A stretch of DNA of 64,000 nt. Source: Rhea pennata. Its lineage: Eukaryota; Chordata; Aves; Rheiformes; Rheidae. Both the position numbers and the translations under genes were made by a program. Under the pieces are notes generated by a model. The model did not search any database, was not told the DNA's origin, and was given only the letters and a program-made list of their open reading frames with translations. Shown piece after piece: positions 13,701-28,700 of the stretch. Where the stretch lies: assembly GCF_028389875.1 (NCBI RefSeq), contig NC_084668.1, positions 33,918,493-33,982,492 of the forward strand, in the 5' to 3' direction. Every line of letters begins with the position of its first letter. Positions within the stretch are counted from its first letter, which is position 1.

Positions 13701-16700
13701 GTGAAAGTATTGGCTCGAGTACTGGAAGTCACTTAAGTGTGGCAGTATTGTTGCACTCTTGTCTACTGATCTGGAAGGCTCCAGCTGGGCTTTCCTATCT
13801 CATGCCATATTACTGTGCTAATAAGGCAGAACTGTTTCTGATCCGTGAGCCAGCTTACTCGTTGCTAGTCTAGGTACCTCCACATAGTGCTGTGCTGTGC
13901 AGTGCAAGCAGGCACCTAAATTCAGCTTTACCAACATAGCTTTGAAATCTCAACCTTACTATGATGTAAGTTGTTTGGGGTTTAGGAAAGAATGCTGCAA
14001 CATTGCAGCAGCAAGATAGCAAAGCTCAGTATGAGACCTCATAGGAGGAGATGATGATTGTCTTTTGAAAGAAAATCCATTTCACTCACTCATGCTCTCA
14101 TACCGACCCATGCAAATGCCAGGATACATTTATCTTAGCAGTTTGTCCAGTATTCAACCATCCAGATGCACATATTCAAGTGGTGTGCCCAACGTTCAAG
14201 CACCGAGACATATCCAAGTGGTCTGATCAGAATTCCTTTTGATGACAGAGCAGACTGCAGATGCTAACTATGGAATCCTTGTCATATTCCTTGGCTTATT
14301 CTTGGGTTGGTGATAATGTGCTGGGTTTGGATGTGCCTTTTTGTACTCTTTAGGAGTTGACATCTTCCCATCTCTGTGAGTCAGTAGGATTTATTGACTC
14401 TCCTTTGTCTTCTGATCTGGGTGTCCTGAGAAGATACCTGCATATGTGATGGGATTTTGATGACCTGCCAAACTAAGTGCCATCAAAATGTGCCATTGTT
14501 GGCATTCCTTCTGATGCTTCCACACCTGTACATTCCCATTCATTTTCCATTTATACCAATCATACTGTAGAATTTTTAGTTGTATCAGTTTGATATCTGT
14601 GTAGGCTGTGAGGTCTTAAAAACAAAAAGTTGCAGTTGTAGTGTAATAATTGTGCAGCGATTTTTTTAATTATTAAATCAGGGCAGTTTAGGCATTCTAA
14701 TGGGCCCATGACTTCCTTAGATCTAGAGTAAGGATCTTCTGGAAATGAAGCAAATTAGTAAGTTTTTGTTGTTATTGTTGTTTGTTTGCTTGTTTTAATT
14801 CCCTGTGACCTAGACTTCTTGATGTGCCAGGAAGAGAGGGAAAAGACATACCTGAACCTATGTACAGATTCTGGCCATACAAAAAATGTACCTGTTTCGA
14901 GTTTCCTCCATATGTGCAATACTTCATAAAACTAATGCATTACACTTCTTTTTTTCCCCACATCCCAATCAGGTCTATAGATATATCAGAGGCCCTGAAA
15001 GGACCTGGTGTGTTTGATATCATAACAGCTCATGATGTCCCAGCCACAAATGAGTTTTACTATTCCAGTGATCCAGAGATTTTATTTGCAAGAAACGAGG
15101 TATAACTGCATATCTTTTTCTTTTTTTTTTAACTGATTTTCTTCATTTTTAATTGATTTTCTTCGGTCCTTTATAATGAAATTTGACCTGATGATTCCTT
15201 AATTTTTGTATTGTATATGTGTCAAGGAATAGCCATTGTAAGAGTAAATTTTACTGAAATTTAGGGCAACTTAGGTTTTTGGGTCAGTTATGAATTTTTG
15301 GAATACCTTATTTTCTATTGTTCCCTAGTTATACTGGTCTTTCTAATAATTTGTTAGCTTCAGGGATGTTCTAAAGCAAATTCAAAGACCCAAGTCAAAG
15401 CAAAATTAAAAAAAGGAAATGTGAATAGTGTTTATGTGAAAGAATAATTTCAGCAGGACATGTGGGGATCACTTGAGTCCACTATTCTATTAAGTGATGT
15501 GTATTTTACAGGTGATTTGCGTTGGTCAGATTGTCTGTGCTGTGGCTGCAGATTCATATGTTCATGCCAAACAAGCAGCTGCAAAAGTGAAGATAGAGTA
15601 TGAAGTATTGGAGCCAATGATCTTGACAATTGAGGTACTAATCACACTTTTCTTCTTGTATTTTTTTTTCTTTTATGTATTTAGGCAGGGAAAAGTTCAC
15701 TGTCCACTTGCTGTTTTTAACATGATATTCTAAAGAAACAAGGTGAACATGAACTTCCGATTCATCAATCCATCATTATCCCCTAAAATAACTTTTTAAC
15801 CTAGTGGGCCACTTTTGACTACTTGTGATAGATAGGCAACAATCTCAAAATTATTAGGGTCTGTAAGCCATAATAACACATAAAAACGCTCTTTTGATGT
15901 CCCCAGTGAGGAAGAGACAATGAGCACTCTGGCAGTTTCTAATTTTTGTTTTGGTACCAACCCCTGTTCGATCAGCGTATGTATATTGGCTGAGCAATCA
16001 GCTTCTGATTGTCCGTAGCATTTTTTTTCCAGCTATCTTTTTTCCAGCTAGCAAGCCAAAAAGTTGGACTGGAAATACAGTAAGTGTTAGGGGTATGTGG
16101 GAGGAAAGATGTCAGGGATATGAAACATTTTGGAAATGTGATGTGGTAGTCATAGGGGAAATGGAGTTATGATATGTTGTGGAAATAGGGAGTAAAGGAC
16201 ACATTTGCAAGATTATTACATGCTTTCTTGGTCATTTGCTAGATGTGTGGGAGGAAATAGTCCACTGAATACATTGAATGAGCTCCCTTAATAAAACTAC
16301 TACCATCAATAACACAAGATAAGTCAGGAAAGCATTGTGTGGAATCGATAGATAAACTCATCAACTATGGCAGTAAAATAATGAAATAGAGTTCTTCGCT
16401 GACTCTAGTAGCTGGTGGTTCAAAAGTCTGAAGAGGATGGTGTTCTCCCTGAGAGTAAAATGCCACTATAAACTGAAAATGTTAAAAATACTCAAACTGT
16501 TTGTCTTTTTCTCCACTGCAGGAAGCAATAAAACACAACTCATTCTTTGAGCCAATAAGAAAAATAGAGCAAGGAAATGTTGATCAGGCATTTGAAACTG
16601 TTGATAAAATACTTGAAGGTAAATTGTAGAGTATGTTTGGTGAGAAGAAGCTGTCAATATTTGGAATTGTCTGTTCCTTTTCAGGTGCCAATTCTGCCTT

Positions 16701-19700
16701 TTTTTCTCAGTAATGTCACATATGACCTTAGGCCTAAAAAAGCTCTTGGTCCTCTGTAAGAAAGTGTGATTAAATCTAGTGATCTTGGGGTCCTGATACA
16801 GTCTAACTTTCTGCCTTCTCTGTCCTTGATACAGAATCATAGAATCACAGAATAATTTAGGTTTGAAGTAGGTCATCTCCTGCTCAAAGATTCTACAACC
16901 TCTATGGGCCCCTGTTCCAGTGTTTGATCCACCCTCACGGTTACAATTGTTTTCCTTGCATCAGGTTGGAATTTCTCATGTTTCAACTTGTTCATTGCCT
17001 CTCGATCTTCCAGTGTGCACTTCTAAGAACAATCTGGCTCTGTCTTCTCTGTGTCCTCCTGTTGGTTAGTTGTAGACTGCAATAAGATCTCCCCTTACTC
17101 CTCTCTTCTTATGACTGAACAAATGCAATTCTGTCAGCCCATCTTCATACATCCAGTGATCTGGACCCCTTACCATCTTGGGAGCCTTCTAATGGACCTA
17201 TCTAATGTGTTCTTGCTTTGGATATGCTACAAAATGCATATGGACATGCATATATATATGCTCTATTTAATATTCTCATCATCTGTAGACAATATTAATG
17301 TGCTATTAATCAAATTCTGTTGTTTTCACTGGAACCAGGACAATCGAAATCTGCAGAGTTTAATCTGTGTTTTTATTTTAGATATTGCTCCTTCATAAAT
17401 GATGCATCGGAAGATTTGACACTGACCTCTATAATTTACATGATGATAGCCAATTGGTTCTTTCTGGGTTCACGTTCTCTCTCCCTGCCTCTCTCAGCTT
17501 TTGTTTTTTTCTGTTTGGATCAGGGCAGATTCATATTGGAGGACAGGAACATTTTTACATGGAGACTCAGAGTGTGCTTGCTGTTCCAAAAGGAGAGGAT
17601 AAAGAAATGAATGTGTATGTGTCAACACAGCATCCAGCAATTATCCAGGTAATACACTGAATTCTCAGAGAACTTGTGACAATAGAGCTCTTTGTGTGGT
17701 TTACAAATCCACCTAGCCAGTTTAAAAGAGCAGGAACATGAAATTGCACATTTGGATTATCCCACAACAGTTGCTTTGTAGTACTGCTGTATCTTAGTGC
17801 ACACTCATCACTCTGCCATAAGGATAAGGAGGAAGTAGAAGTCTCTTATTTCCCTCTGAACAAAGTGCCTCATGCCTACTAGTGTAGGAATGAGAAACTC
17901 CCTATTGGGTGCTGATGATCCTCCATCGCCAGTAGCTTCCATAGAGCTGGGGAGCATTCAGTGCCCTGAACAGTCGGTCTGCTGAAGGAGTGATCGACTG
18001 TAATAGCTGTAGGGGAGACCTCTGCTCTGTGCCAAAACTATAAGGCAAAAACTTACAAACTCTGACACTGCTTATAGTCTGTATTGCAATAGCCATGGTG
18101 CATAGAACTGACAGCATTTCAGTGAACACTAGTGTTTTGTTTTCAAAGCCCGTTGCTCAGCTCCCTTTGTCATTTCTGTTACTTTTATATCACTAATAGC
18201 CAGAAAGCATGAAGAACTTTTAAGTGTCTGAGAAAATGATGAATATTACATATTTGAAACAAGAACATTCCTGACATTTGTAAGACCTTTGATTATTAAA
18301 AACTAAATGATCTGAATTTAGTTAGGAATAATTAAAGTAAATTTATGATTTTATTAATTAATAGAAATAATAAAATATATGCTTTAATATCTTTTACTTT
18401 TTTCTGCTGCTTCTCACAGTTTGGATAATGAAATCTAAGGCTGTTAATTTTTCACTTTTATCTCTGGCCCTTTCACATTCTCCGTAGTAGAGATTTTGAC
18501 AGCATTGAGTGTTTGGTGTTTGGTGGTTTTTTTTTTTTTTTTTTTTTTGCTTTTTAAGCTGAAAATCCTGCTAGCATCTATGGAACCCTTTTCTGGAAAA
18601 GGTTCTTATTGCAAAACCTAAATGTTATGCCTAGTTTGACTTGAGAAAGGGTCCTGGTACTGATATAAAAGAGAAATTTGTTTTACAGGAGATGGTAGCT
18701 GCAAGTTTAGGTGTTCCAGCCAACAGGATCATGTGTCATGTCAAACGAGTTGGTGGAGCTTTTGGTGGGAAACTCCTGAAAGCTGGTTTACTGGCATCAG
18801 TTGCTGCAGTGGCAGCAAACAAGTAAGTGAAGTGTGTGTGTATTGGGATATCAAGAAAAAAATTGGATGGACAGGTTTTGCACCTTGGCTAAAATGCTTT
18901 CTGCTTTCTCCAGATTTCTAGCTAAAGAGTCATAAAATCCTGACTGTTCACATTTGGTAAAACTATTCACTAGATTTTTTGTTTGTTTTGGTTTGTTTTG
19001 TTAGTGTGTTAAGATGCTCTAGACTCATCTAAGTTGATAAGACTGTAAGAAATCAAGATCAGTATAAGCTAGAAATGTTCTTTAAATGGTTGACCATTAG
19101 AAAGGACCAGCCTCTGAGACTGAGGTTTTGTATGTTCATTCAAAACATCATGTTAGTAATCCAATGCTATCTTCTTCAGGATTCTGCTGTGCCAGTGGAA
19201 GAGGTTATGCATGGAGCTACTTCTAGGAACAAGTCTTTCAATCCTCATTTTTTTTCAATCAAAATTAGCTTAAATCTATTTGCTATTATGTCTTTGCTAA
19301 TTCTAGTTGAACTAGTTTAGGAATCAACACATGCAGCTCCACTCCCCAGATCTGACAAGACAATATCCTCTGGCTGGGTTTGGCAGTTAGCTGACAGGAC
19401 AGTAACCTCTATTATATGCATAGCTTATTTATTGCAGAATACACATTATGCTACATCCTGTCTTAGCTAAAGTGATCTTATAATCAGTGTGGTTAGCTCA
19501 ATACCTGCCTCTTTTAATACTGTCACTGTTGTACACACTGCTCTTGATTATTTTTGGCCATATAATCTGTGTTTTGCATTAAAACAGGCTGTGCTAACAA
19601 CAACATTTTTCTTTATAGTATGACTTAGTTTTACATCTTATGTTCATTTTTCAATAATAAATATTTTAAACCATGTATGAATGTAAAGACTAATTTGCTT

Positions 19701-22700
19701 ATTTTTATTATTATCCATATTTTTGCTTTATTCCAAGGCACCCTATTTCCATATGACTCTGAATAGCTAAGGCTGAATTCTAATAGCTATTAGCTCACTT
19801 AATACAGTTCAGTCTTAAAACTGCAATGACAGTTTCTTCTGAGGAAATTTGCACTGAACTGTCTAGCTGTCTTTCAAGAGGTGAAATGAAAATGGATGTG
19901 CCTCTAAATGCAAAAAAAAAAAAAAAAGACCTATGTACATAGCTTTAAGCATATGTTTAAATCTTTTAAAATTAAATTTAATCTAAATATGTATTTAGAT
20001 GCATGGCTAGACCTGGATTCATGACGAATAGCTGTCCTATTAATAAAATCTCTAATTTTGTCTGAAATTGTCACTTTTCTTTTGTTGATTTAGAACCAGC
20101 AGAGCAGTCCGTCTTGTTCTGAGTCGAGGGGATGATATGTTAATCACTGGAGGTCGACATCCTTTTATTGGTAAATACAAAGTGAGTGCCACAAGAATTC
20201 AGTGCAAAAATAACTGACCGTAGTCTAAGAATGAGATTTCAATGTCGCTGGTTAATACTTGTTCTAGTAATGAAAATAATTATAATCAATTCAATTTTAA
20301 AATAAAACCGTTAACCAGGAAGTCAAGAGAGAAAATTGTTGTACAAACCATTCTCTGCACGTATCTCTATCTCTACAGTTTTAGACTCTTCTCAACCCTG
20401 CTCTGTTCAAGTCCTTTTCCTTTTATAGCTCTTCTGTTCTTTTTTTCCTGGGAACTGGAAGCCAAATGTTGTTACTAGTTCAGACATCTTCTGCACAGGT
20501 TTATTTCAGACCCTCCATATGCTCAAGTTCAAGCAAAGGAGTAGCTAGCTTTTCTTGGAAACAGTGTCGTACAGGAAAACTTGTCCTATGGAGGAAACTA
20601 ATCTCATTCCTGCTCATGCACTGTCATGGGACATAACAATTCATTAGGGCAAGTTTTGTCTCCTTTTTCATCTCTACTACATAGATAAAGGGGTTATACA
20701 AGGTGCCTACCTAGAGCTGAAAATAAACTGTGGCTCCTGATGAGGAGCTGATCAGGAACTGATGAGTTCCTGATTCAGGAACTATCATTAGTGGCAACAG
20801 GTGAAAAGAGACATATGAGATAAAGATTAACATTTCTTCATTTTTTTAAAAGCAAATGTTATACTACATCTGCCAGACACCATTCTTACAGTAAGAGTGG
20901 GAATTAACTTTGTCTACAGTGAATACTCCTAAGCAACCCAAAACACTTCTCAGTCATCTGTTGGGCAAGGCACACGGACATGGGGCTTCCCTGCTTCTTG
21001 ATCTCCCATTGGAATAATGTTGCTTGTTGTATGCTGTACCTCTACAGATCACTGATGACAGCTAGGAAAGCCCATAGCCCCTTACTCTCTTGCTTTTCCC
21101 CAGTTTCTGTGAATGGTACTGGGGAATGAATAGTGCAGTGTAACACCGATTGTGTGGCTCACATTGATTTCCAAAAAGCCAAGCACGGAAAGGTGAATGA
21201 ATGACAAAATCTAAGAAGGCTGTGTTGATCTACTCTAGGTTGGCTTCATGAATGATGGTAGGATCATAGCTGTGGATGTTGAATTTTACATTAATGGAGG
21301 ATGCACCCCTGATGAATCTGTCCTGGTAAGGATTTTATAAGCTGACAAATCTTTTAACATGAAGGAATCATTAGCTAGGAAGTGATGAAGGACAACTTCC
21401 ATTGCACAGATACTGTTATTTATATAGCCTTCTGTCGTGGGGACTCTGAACACCTTTGAAAATTTAGCTTTCCTTATTCAGTTCAGTGAAGTACTGTACA
21501 ACTTTTCAGTATTTCTCTACATATTAACTTTATGAACAGTTTCTCAAGCTTATTTTCCCATAATAGACACATCAGCTAACGATGTATTCTTTTAAAATAC
21601 ACAATGCCTGTGTGTGTGCTTGCTTTTGTGTCTACAAAGCTGGGAAGGCCTCCCTTAGCCTTCCAAAAATAATCACAGTGATAATTATGTTATTAGCTGC
21701 ATGTGTTTATGTACTTAGGTCTGCAGTTATTGAACTCTGTACCTTGCTTCCTCACTTACCCACCTTGCATGCCTGTGTTGCTTGCTTTAATAGCAGTCAC
21801 AAGCTATCTGTGTTTGCATGGGCTATTTTGTCTGCAACTGAAATATTTGTAGTGGTCACTGTCCTGTTATCGCTGCTCTGCCTATGGTATTTTCTGCAAT
21901 TTTTAATTCTAACCTAAACTAACCAGCATAACCTTGTACTAAAAAAAATGACCCGAGTTAGAAAAAAAAAACAGGATTAAAAATATGTAAGTCAATACAG
22001 ATCACATTATGTCAGAACCAGCTTCAGATGAAATTCTACAAGGATGCAATTTGAGCTGGTAGAGCTGGGAGTAGAGGGAGTAACAACCTTTCAGAGCACT
22101 GTTGTACAACTGAGTAACGTTTTCGTCCAACTCGGTTGCAGCCAAAATAGCACTTGTGACACAACAACCTGACTCTCTAACCTCGTTCCCTGATGAATCA
22201 TTCAATAACAAGTGGTTTATTTGTGTGATTCCTTTCCATTCTATTAGCATAGCATTAATAACTCAGTACTTCTAAAAGGACAAAGAGACTTACTGGAAAT
22301 GAAAGTTTTGCAGTTTTCCAGTTTTCTAAGTCAGTGCAAGTTATCACTGTGTTCCCAAGATAGTATTTTGGGATTTATTCTTTAGAGAAGAGTTTACTCT
22401 AAGCAGAAAGAACACACATTTTCTGGAAGCCAATCCAAAGGAATTTGCTGCTTACGTGGCAGCCCAGACAGAGGCAAGATGATTATTACTCATTGTAATA
22501 AAAACTGACCTTCAGGAGTTGAATACTGACGATCTTATGCTTAACTGAATCATTATTCATTCAACAGTCAATTATATGTTTTAACTGACTGTGATTGCAC
22601 CAAGAGTAGAACAGAGATTTTTGGGAGGAAATCTTGGTATAATTTAAATTGTTACATGATACACTGTAGTCACTATAATTTATCAATAGCCCTCGTATGC

Positions 22701-25700
22701 AGTCTGATCATCTTCATACATACACTTTCTCTGAAGCCCATAAAAGTAGTACTCATAAGAAAAAAAGTTTTGTTTTTATTCCATGAACAATGTTTCAATT
22801 CACTTTTTCTATGTAAAGGTAGCATTATATGACATTATGCATATGCACAGTTATTAAAGCAAAACTTTCTTAAGTTGTTTTTATCAAGAAATATTTTGAA
22901 ATTTGTTGTTCAAAGCTCAGTAGAAACACTAGGAGTGCAGGGTTAAATTTGCCATTTGAGAAAACTATTTGAAGAGAACCAGCGACCTCTTCATGAGATA
23001 TAAAGACATTTTTAAACTTAAGTTTTTATTTATTTTGAGGTATCTAATAAGGATTTTTTATTCTTGTGTTTTTGTATTTATCACGTGAAATTTCTAAACA
23101 AATAAACATAAGAACAAGAAGACACTGTAGACTGTGGAATTTTTATGCTTTCTGCCAGACCTAAAACTTTACTGTGAATTTCTATAGCACATGATAATTC
23201 AAAATGCTTTCACAGCTTTTCACAGTTCGTTTCATAGTTCTTGTTGCTTTAAGTCTAACTTGCCTATTTTAAATTTTACATGATTTCTGGTTTTGAAGTA
23301 AGAGCAAAATCAAACTTAAAATGAAAACCAATTACATCCTTAACTACTGCCTTACTGACTACCATTCAACTGCGAGTAGCACCAGCTGTATTCTGTGAAT
23401 ATCCAAAGAAAAGAACTGATATGTAGTATTATGCTGCTTGATAAATCTGTGAATAAAGTCTGCCTGTATGGATAAGAGCATTCCTATTGCCAGTGATTTA
23501 CAGAAACCTGATTTTAAAGCTAAATGTCCCAAGTTTTCGTAAGAGGAAAATCTAAATGTGATCATGAAAGATGTACTGTTCTGACATTTAACCATACCTG
23601 TTTGCCCCCTATTTCAGGTAGCAGAAGTATCCTTATTAAAAATGGACAATGCATACAGGATTCCCAACTTGAGGTGCTGGGGTTATGCCTGCAAAACTAA
23701 CTTGCCATCAAACACAGCATTCAGAGGGTTTGGTTTCCCACAGTCAGCGCTGGTGACAGAAACCTGGATAACAGAAATTGCAGATAAAACCGGTTTATCA
23801 CCAGAAAAGGTGAAGAAATGAAGACATCTTCTCTCTTGAAATAAAGCCTGTGCAGTTTGAAATTTAAACCTTGAATTAGCTCAACTGCTTGAACAAATCT
23901 TTTCTAAGTCAAACACAATTTGTGTTAAAATTCATAAATACTTTGTTTTCAACGTGAGATTGTTGAATGAACAGCATGCTCTTGCAAACTGAACTGAACT
24001 GATAATTGTTCAAACTATACAAAGTTATCTTTTTCTTGTCTACTAGTCTCCCTAAATGGTCAGTCGGATTTTAAAATGGTTATGTGATTTCTGTTATTTT
24101 TCTTATTTCAGATTAGGGAAATAAACATGTACAGGGAGAATGAGCAGACACATTTCAAACAGCAACTTGATCCACAAAACTTAATACGGTGTTGGAATGA
24201 ATGTATGGAGAAGTCTGCCTATTACAGTAGGAAAACAGCTGTCAAGGAATTTAACAAACAAAACTACTGGAAGAAAAAAGGGATTGCCATTGTTCCACTG
24301 AAGTTTCCGTTTGGCATGGCCACACGTTATCTTTCTCAGGTTAGTTTCTTTAAAGGGTAAGTGAGATAAACTTTTCATTCATAGAAGACTACAGTTGCTT
24401 TAGCTTAGAATGTAAAGCAAGTTTTACCTTTCAACTCCTGGAAGATTGTCCTTGTCCTAGTTGTTATTTCCTAGAGGCTACATTGGCTTCCAACTCTTTT
24501 TGAGATGAGATCAAAGTTGTTTGGCCTTCAGAACTTAGGTAGCTTGGACCCTGACTACTTAAAGGCCAGCTCCATCTCTTGTGATATGTTATAGAACAGT
24601 TGAAGGACTTTCATGAAGAGTCTTTGAGGACTGATGGCAAAGCATTCATTAGATAAGTTGTCCATTCTAGAAATTGCTTCAAGGTTGCTTTTACTGGCCA
24701 TGGGGATACTATAGAAGCAGTTCTTATAGATGTAACACTTGTGTGTCATCAAAGAGTAAGTTTAGGGAAGAAAAGGAAGACGGTGGTTTTGGTCTGTGTA
24801 TTTTTTTAATGTAGGTGCTCAGCGCTTTTGGGATAGACAGTGTTTTATCAATTGAAAATTAATTGGCTGGCTTGTATTGTATCTGATTGGCTTTCTGTTC
24901 AAGACTAAACTCACAGAGCCCCTGATAATCTATAGTGCTACTTCCAGCTGAGTCCAGGAGAAAAATCCCATTCAAAACTTTCCTGCTGTGTCTGGCATTG
25001 ATAGCCTGCCCAACTCATGCTGTCCAAAACCATGTGTCCATAGGCTCACAAACTTTGACAAGAAAGAAACCAGAACTTGCAGCAATTTGCATATCCAACC
25101 ACTAAGCAGGGAGATCCTCCAGCTTCTTTTGGAACCACCAAGGTTCGGTTGCCAGGTCTAACTTTATTTTAGGAGCTAGGAACAAAAAGAAGCAGACATC
25201 CAAAGATTTGCATCTTTTCCTTTTGAAGCTCACTGAAGAGGAAGAACAGGGACTAGCATTCAAAATTTTGCCTTCTGCTCAAAAACACTGGACAAAAAAA
25301 TTGAAATATGTTTTAAAACACTATGCTATTTCTCACAAGTTTAATCTTTCTTTCTTTCTTTTCTTTCTTTTTTTTCTTTCTTCTTTAGGCTGCTGCTCTA
25401 GTTCACATTTATACTGATGGGTCCGTGCTTTTGACACATGGTGGAATTGAAATGGGACAAGGTATTCATACAAAAATGATCCAGGTACTTGAGAACAAAT
25501 ATTACCTTGGGCTTTATCTGTCATGCAGATAAACAACAGGAAGGTTTTCTTCTTGGTTACTGTAGCAGCTGAAGGAAGACAGGTATGACAATTTCTTCTA
25601 ATCATCATAGCGGGTGGTTCTTTGCATCTATCAAGCTAGGAAGCAACAGTGCTTTCATTAAGGGTCACAGGGACAACACAAAAAGAAAATGGAGTGTTTA

Positions 25701-28700
25701 CTTTTATTATTGCAAGGTGCATGGAGGTGCTTTTTAGAAAGAAGGTCTTTTGGGGTTTGCCCCACATAACTCATAAAAAAGAGAGTTGATGTCCAGATTA
25801 GTGTACAATCTAAAGAGATGAGATTATCATCTTTGTTTAATGAATAGTTGAGACACAGGTCTTTAAAGACATTTACCATGTCAATGAACCCTTTGAATCT
25901 GGGCCTGCGTGTTTTGCCTTAAGTCTTCCAGAAATTCACCAGCAAAATCAAGAACTTAGTGTGAGTCTCTGGAGTTTGAGTCCAGCTGAAACACTGCCTT
26001 TTTCTGCTTCTGTACTGACAGACTCAGCAGATTGGCTACAGCTGGAGATTGGAAAAGTATTATCTTTCGTAGTATCACTGACTTAACAACTATAAGGGAA
26101 CTGTTGAAATGTTTAGAATGTTCCTGAAACACATGAGGATATGTTCTTCTTCCTGTAACAGGTTGCTAGTCGAGAGTTGAATATCCCCATGTCGTATATT
26201 CACTTTTGTGAAACGAGCACAACAACTGTTCCTAATGCCTGTGCCTCAGTGGGATCTGCTGGGACAGATGTCAATGGAATGGCTGTGAAGGTAAAGAGTG
26301 GTATTTAGTTTAACACAACTCCTTAGTCCTTGTGATGTTTAATGCCTGCCAAAATTTAAGTGTTGGAGATCCTGTAGAAAACAGCTTGGAGATTAATGAT
26401 AATACCACTGGACATTACCAAGAAGAAACATCACTTGTTGACAGTTTCTAGGTAATGGTACTTAGGAGTTTTCAGAATATAATCCAGACTTTCCCCAAAT
26501 GCTTATATGTTTGACTAAATCCTTGTTTCATCTAGCAGAAACAATTAACTAGTCCTATCTAATCCCATATCTTATCCCTGTTAAGAGAAATTTCCTGATT
26601 CAGAATGATTCCAGTCTTTATAACTTAAGTCCTTCTAAGGCTTGTGTTTATGTAGTTGAAATAACACCTCCTACCATGCTTTTTCAAACCAACATCACAG
26701 TAAGAAATGTATTAAATAAATACCAACCAGGATATATTAAGTACTAAGTAGTACCAAATGTATCTTTGTTAATTTTTTGTTATTTTTTCTCAACTTCTTT
26801 CCTGAACAGGATGCTTGCCAAACTCTTCTGAAACGCCTACAGCCTATAATCAACAAGAACCCAAAAGGCACCTGGAATGACTGGGTAAGAGAAGTGAATC
26901 ATACAGAATATGTTTGTGTGCTTGCAGCGACTGTGATATACATATTGCAGTCTGTTGGTCTTCTAAGCCTAATAAAGCTAAAAAAGTGCAGAAACAGATT
27001 GATTCAGCATGTACGTGCTTGATTTAAGTATGTTACAAACAATACCCCTGTCATTTCTTGTGGGAAAGGTCAGAGAGTGATCTGTAAAGTCACATTCAGA
27101 GTTGCTGAAGTTTTTTATGTACAGAAAATAACAGCTTGTATAATAATGTGACTCACCTCTGTTTACCTGCAGACAAGCTGTTGCAGAATGATTGCCAGGT
27201 TATTTCTATACAGTCAGTTTTCCTACATGGCTGTTCTTTATTTTTTTACCAAATCAATAAACAAAAGCCTTCTCAGCCTTTTCCTTCCATCTGTCTTCTG
27301 TATGCAGTGTATTGCAGAACTGCAAAAAAGGTAGCAGGAATCCTTCCTATTGTTCTGAACTGTAATTAGTTATGTAATAATCACCTTTGGAATAGGATAA
27401 TACAGAAATAGTGCTAAAACTGTTCATAGAAGTAGACTATCTAGTGCCCACTTGAAACTGGATTAGAGTCTTAAGGTTAGAAACTGAATGTTCTTAACTA
27501 TAAGCCTTCTGCATATATCCACTATTTTTGGCAATATATTTTATCAAGGTATGGCTGAGAACCAGCTCTACGTGTTCAGAGGTTAAAGAAGAGCCCATTC
27601 CTTACTTCTGTTCAGCCAGTACTATTTTGTGATTTACAGCCTAATGAAAACAATAATCCTTGCCAAGAGACATTTACAGATCCAGTACACCAGAGTGGTA
27701 GTTCTCACAGGATTAAATACTGTAACAATTGTGAAAATATAAATTAAATCTGAAAGTATTTATTCCAATTGATAGAAGGTAACATTGTAATACTTGTGGC
27801 AGCTAGACAACTGACAGCTACATAGGTGAAGATAAAATACGGTTCTACTCTAATGAGTAACAAATTAATTTGAATAATTCAAACATACTGAAAATATTAG
27901 CAGAAATGGCTGACCTAAGAAAGAACATTAATCCACATAGGAGGTAATTTTACATCTTTCAAAGTAAATAAATTGCAATTAAGTAAAAATAATAATTCAA
28001 AAAGACTTTCTGACTTGTAATCTAAGGAAATCTGACATGAGGATCACTGAGAGGGAATAGATTTAGGACCTCATACAGCCATTTGTAAGCCACTGGCATA
28101 AGAACACTGAAAGAGCACTTACATTGTCAGCTGTGATTTTTGTGCAAATAAGGTCACGTAGATCTTCTGTCTCAGTGATTTATCAACTAGGTCTGTTCAT
28201 CTGACAAAGATACCTGTTTCTGTTGAACTGAACAAGGAAATCAAGCAGGACCATTTTTGACTCCGGTGCTACCAGTAATAAAGATTCTGCAAGAACATTG
28301 TTGACAGGTCTATTCGTTATTGCAAAAAGAATTCAGATTGCTCCTCCAAAGCTGGCTTAGTTCTGCAGCATTAGGCATCATGTACAGCTAAACATCATTA
28401 ACGTGACTGGTCTACATTTTTTTACCAGTTTGTTATAGTTTATTTTTTAAACAAATACATCTCTGATGTGTACCTTCCTGAATCATTGACATACTACAAA
28501 CACTGCTGTATTTTACAGATTAAAGAAGCTTTTATACAGAGTGTGAGTCTTTCAGCTACTGGCTACTTTAGGTAATGTATTTTTATCCTTTAAACATGTG
28601 TGGATTGGAAAGAATAAGTACAAGCACTGATTTCTGAAGATAACCTATGCAGTGGATAGGAGATCCTGTCCAATAGTTCGTTGGTTTCTTTTTTTTTTTT

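Noticed and set aside
17051..17398. 115-codon plus-strand frame
   Set aside because: Mostly antisense CR1 sequence in gene A intron 20.
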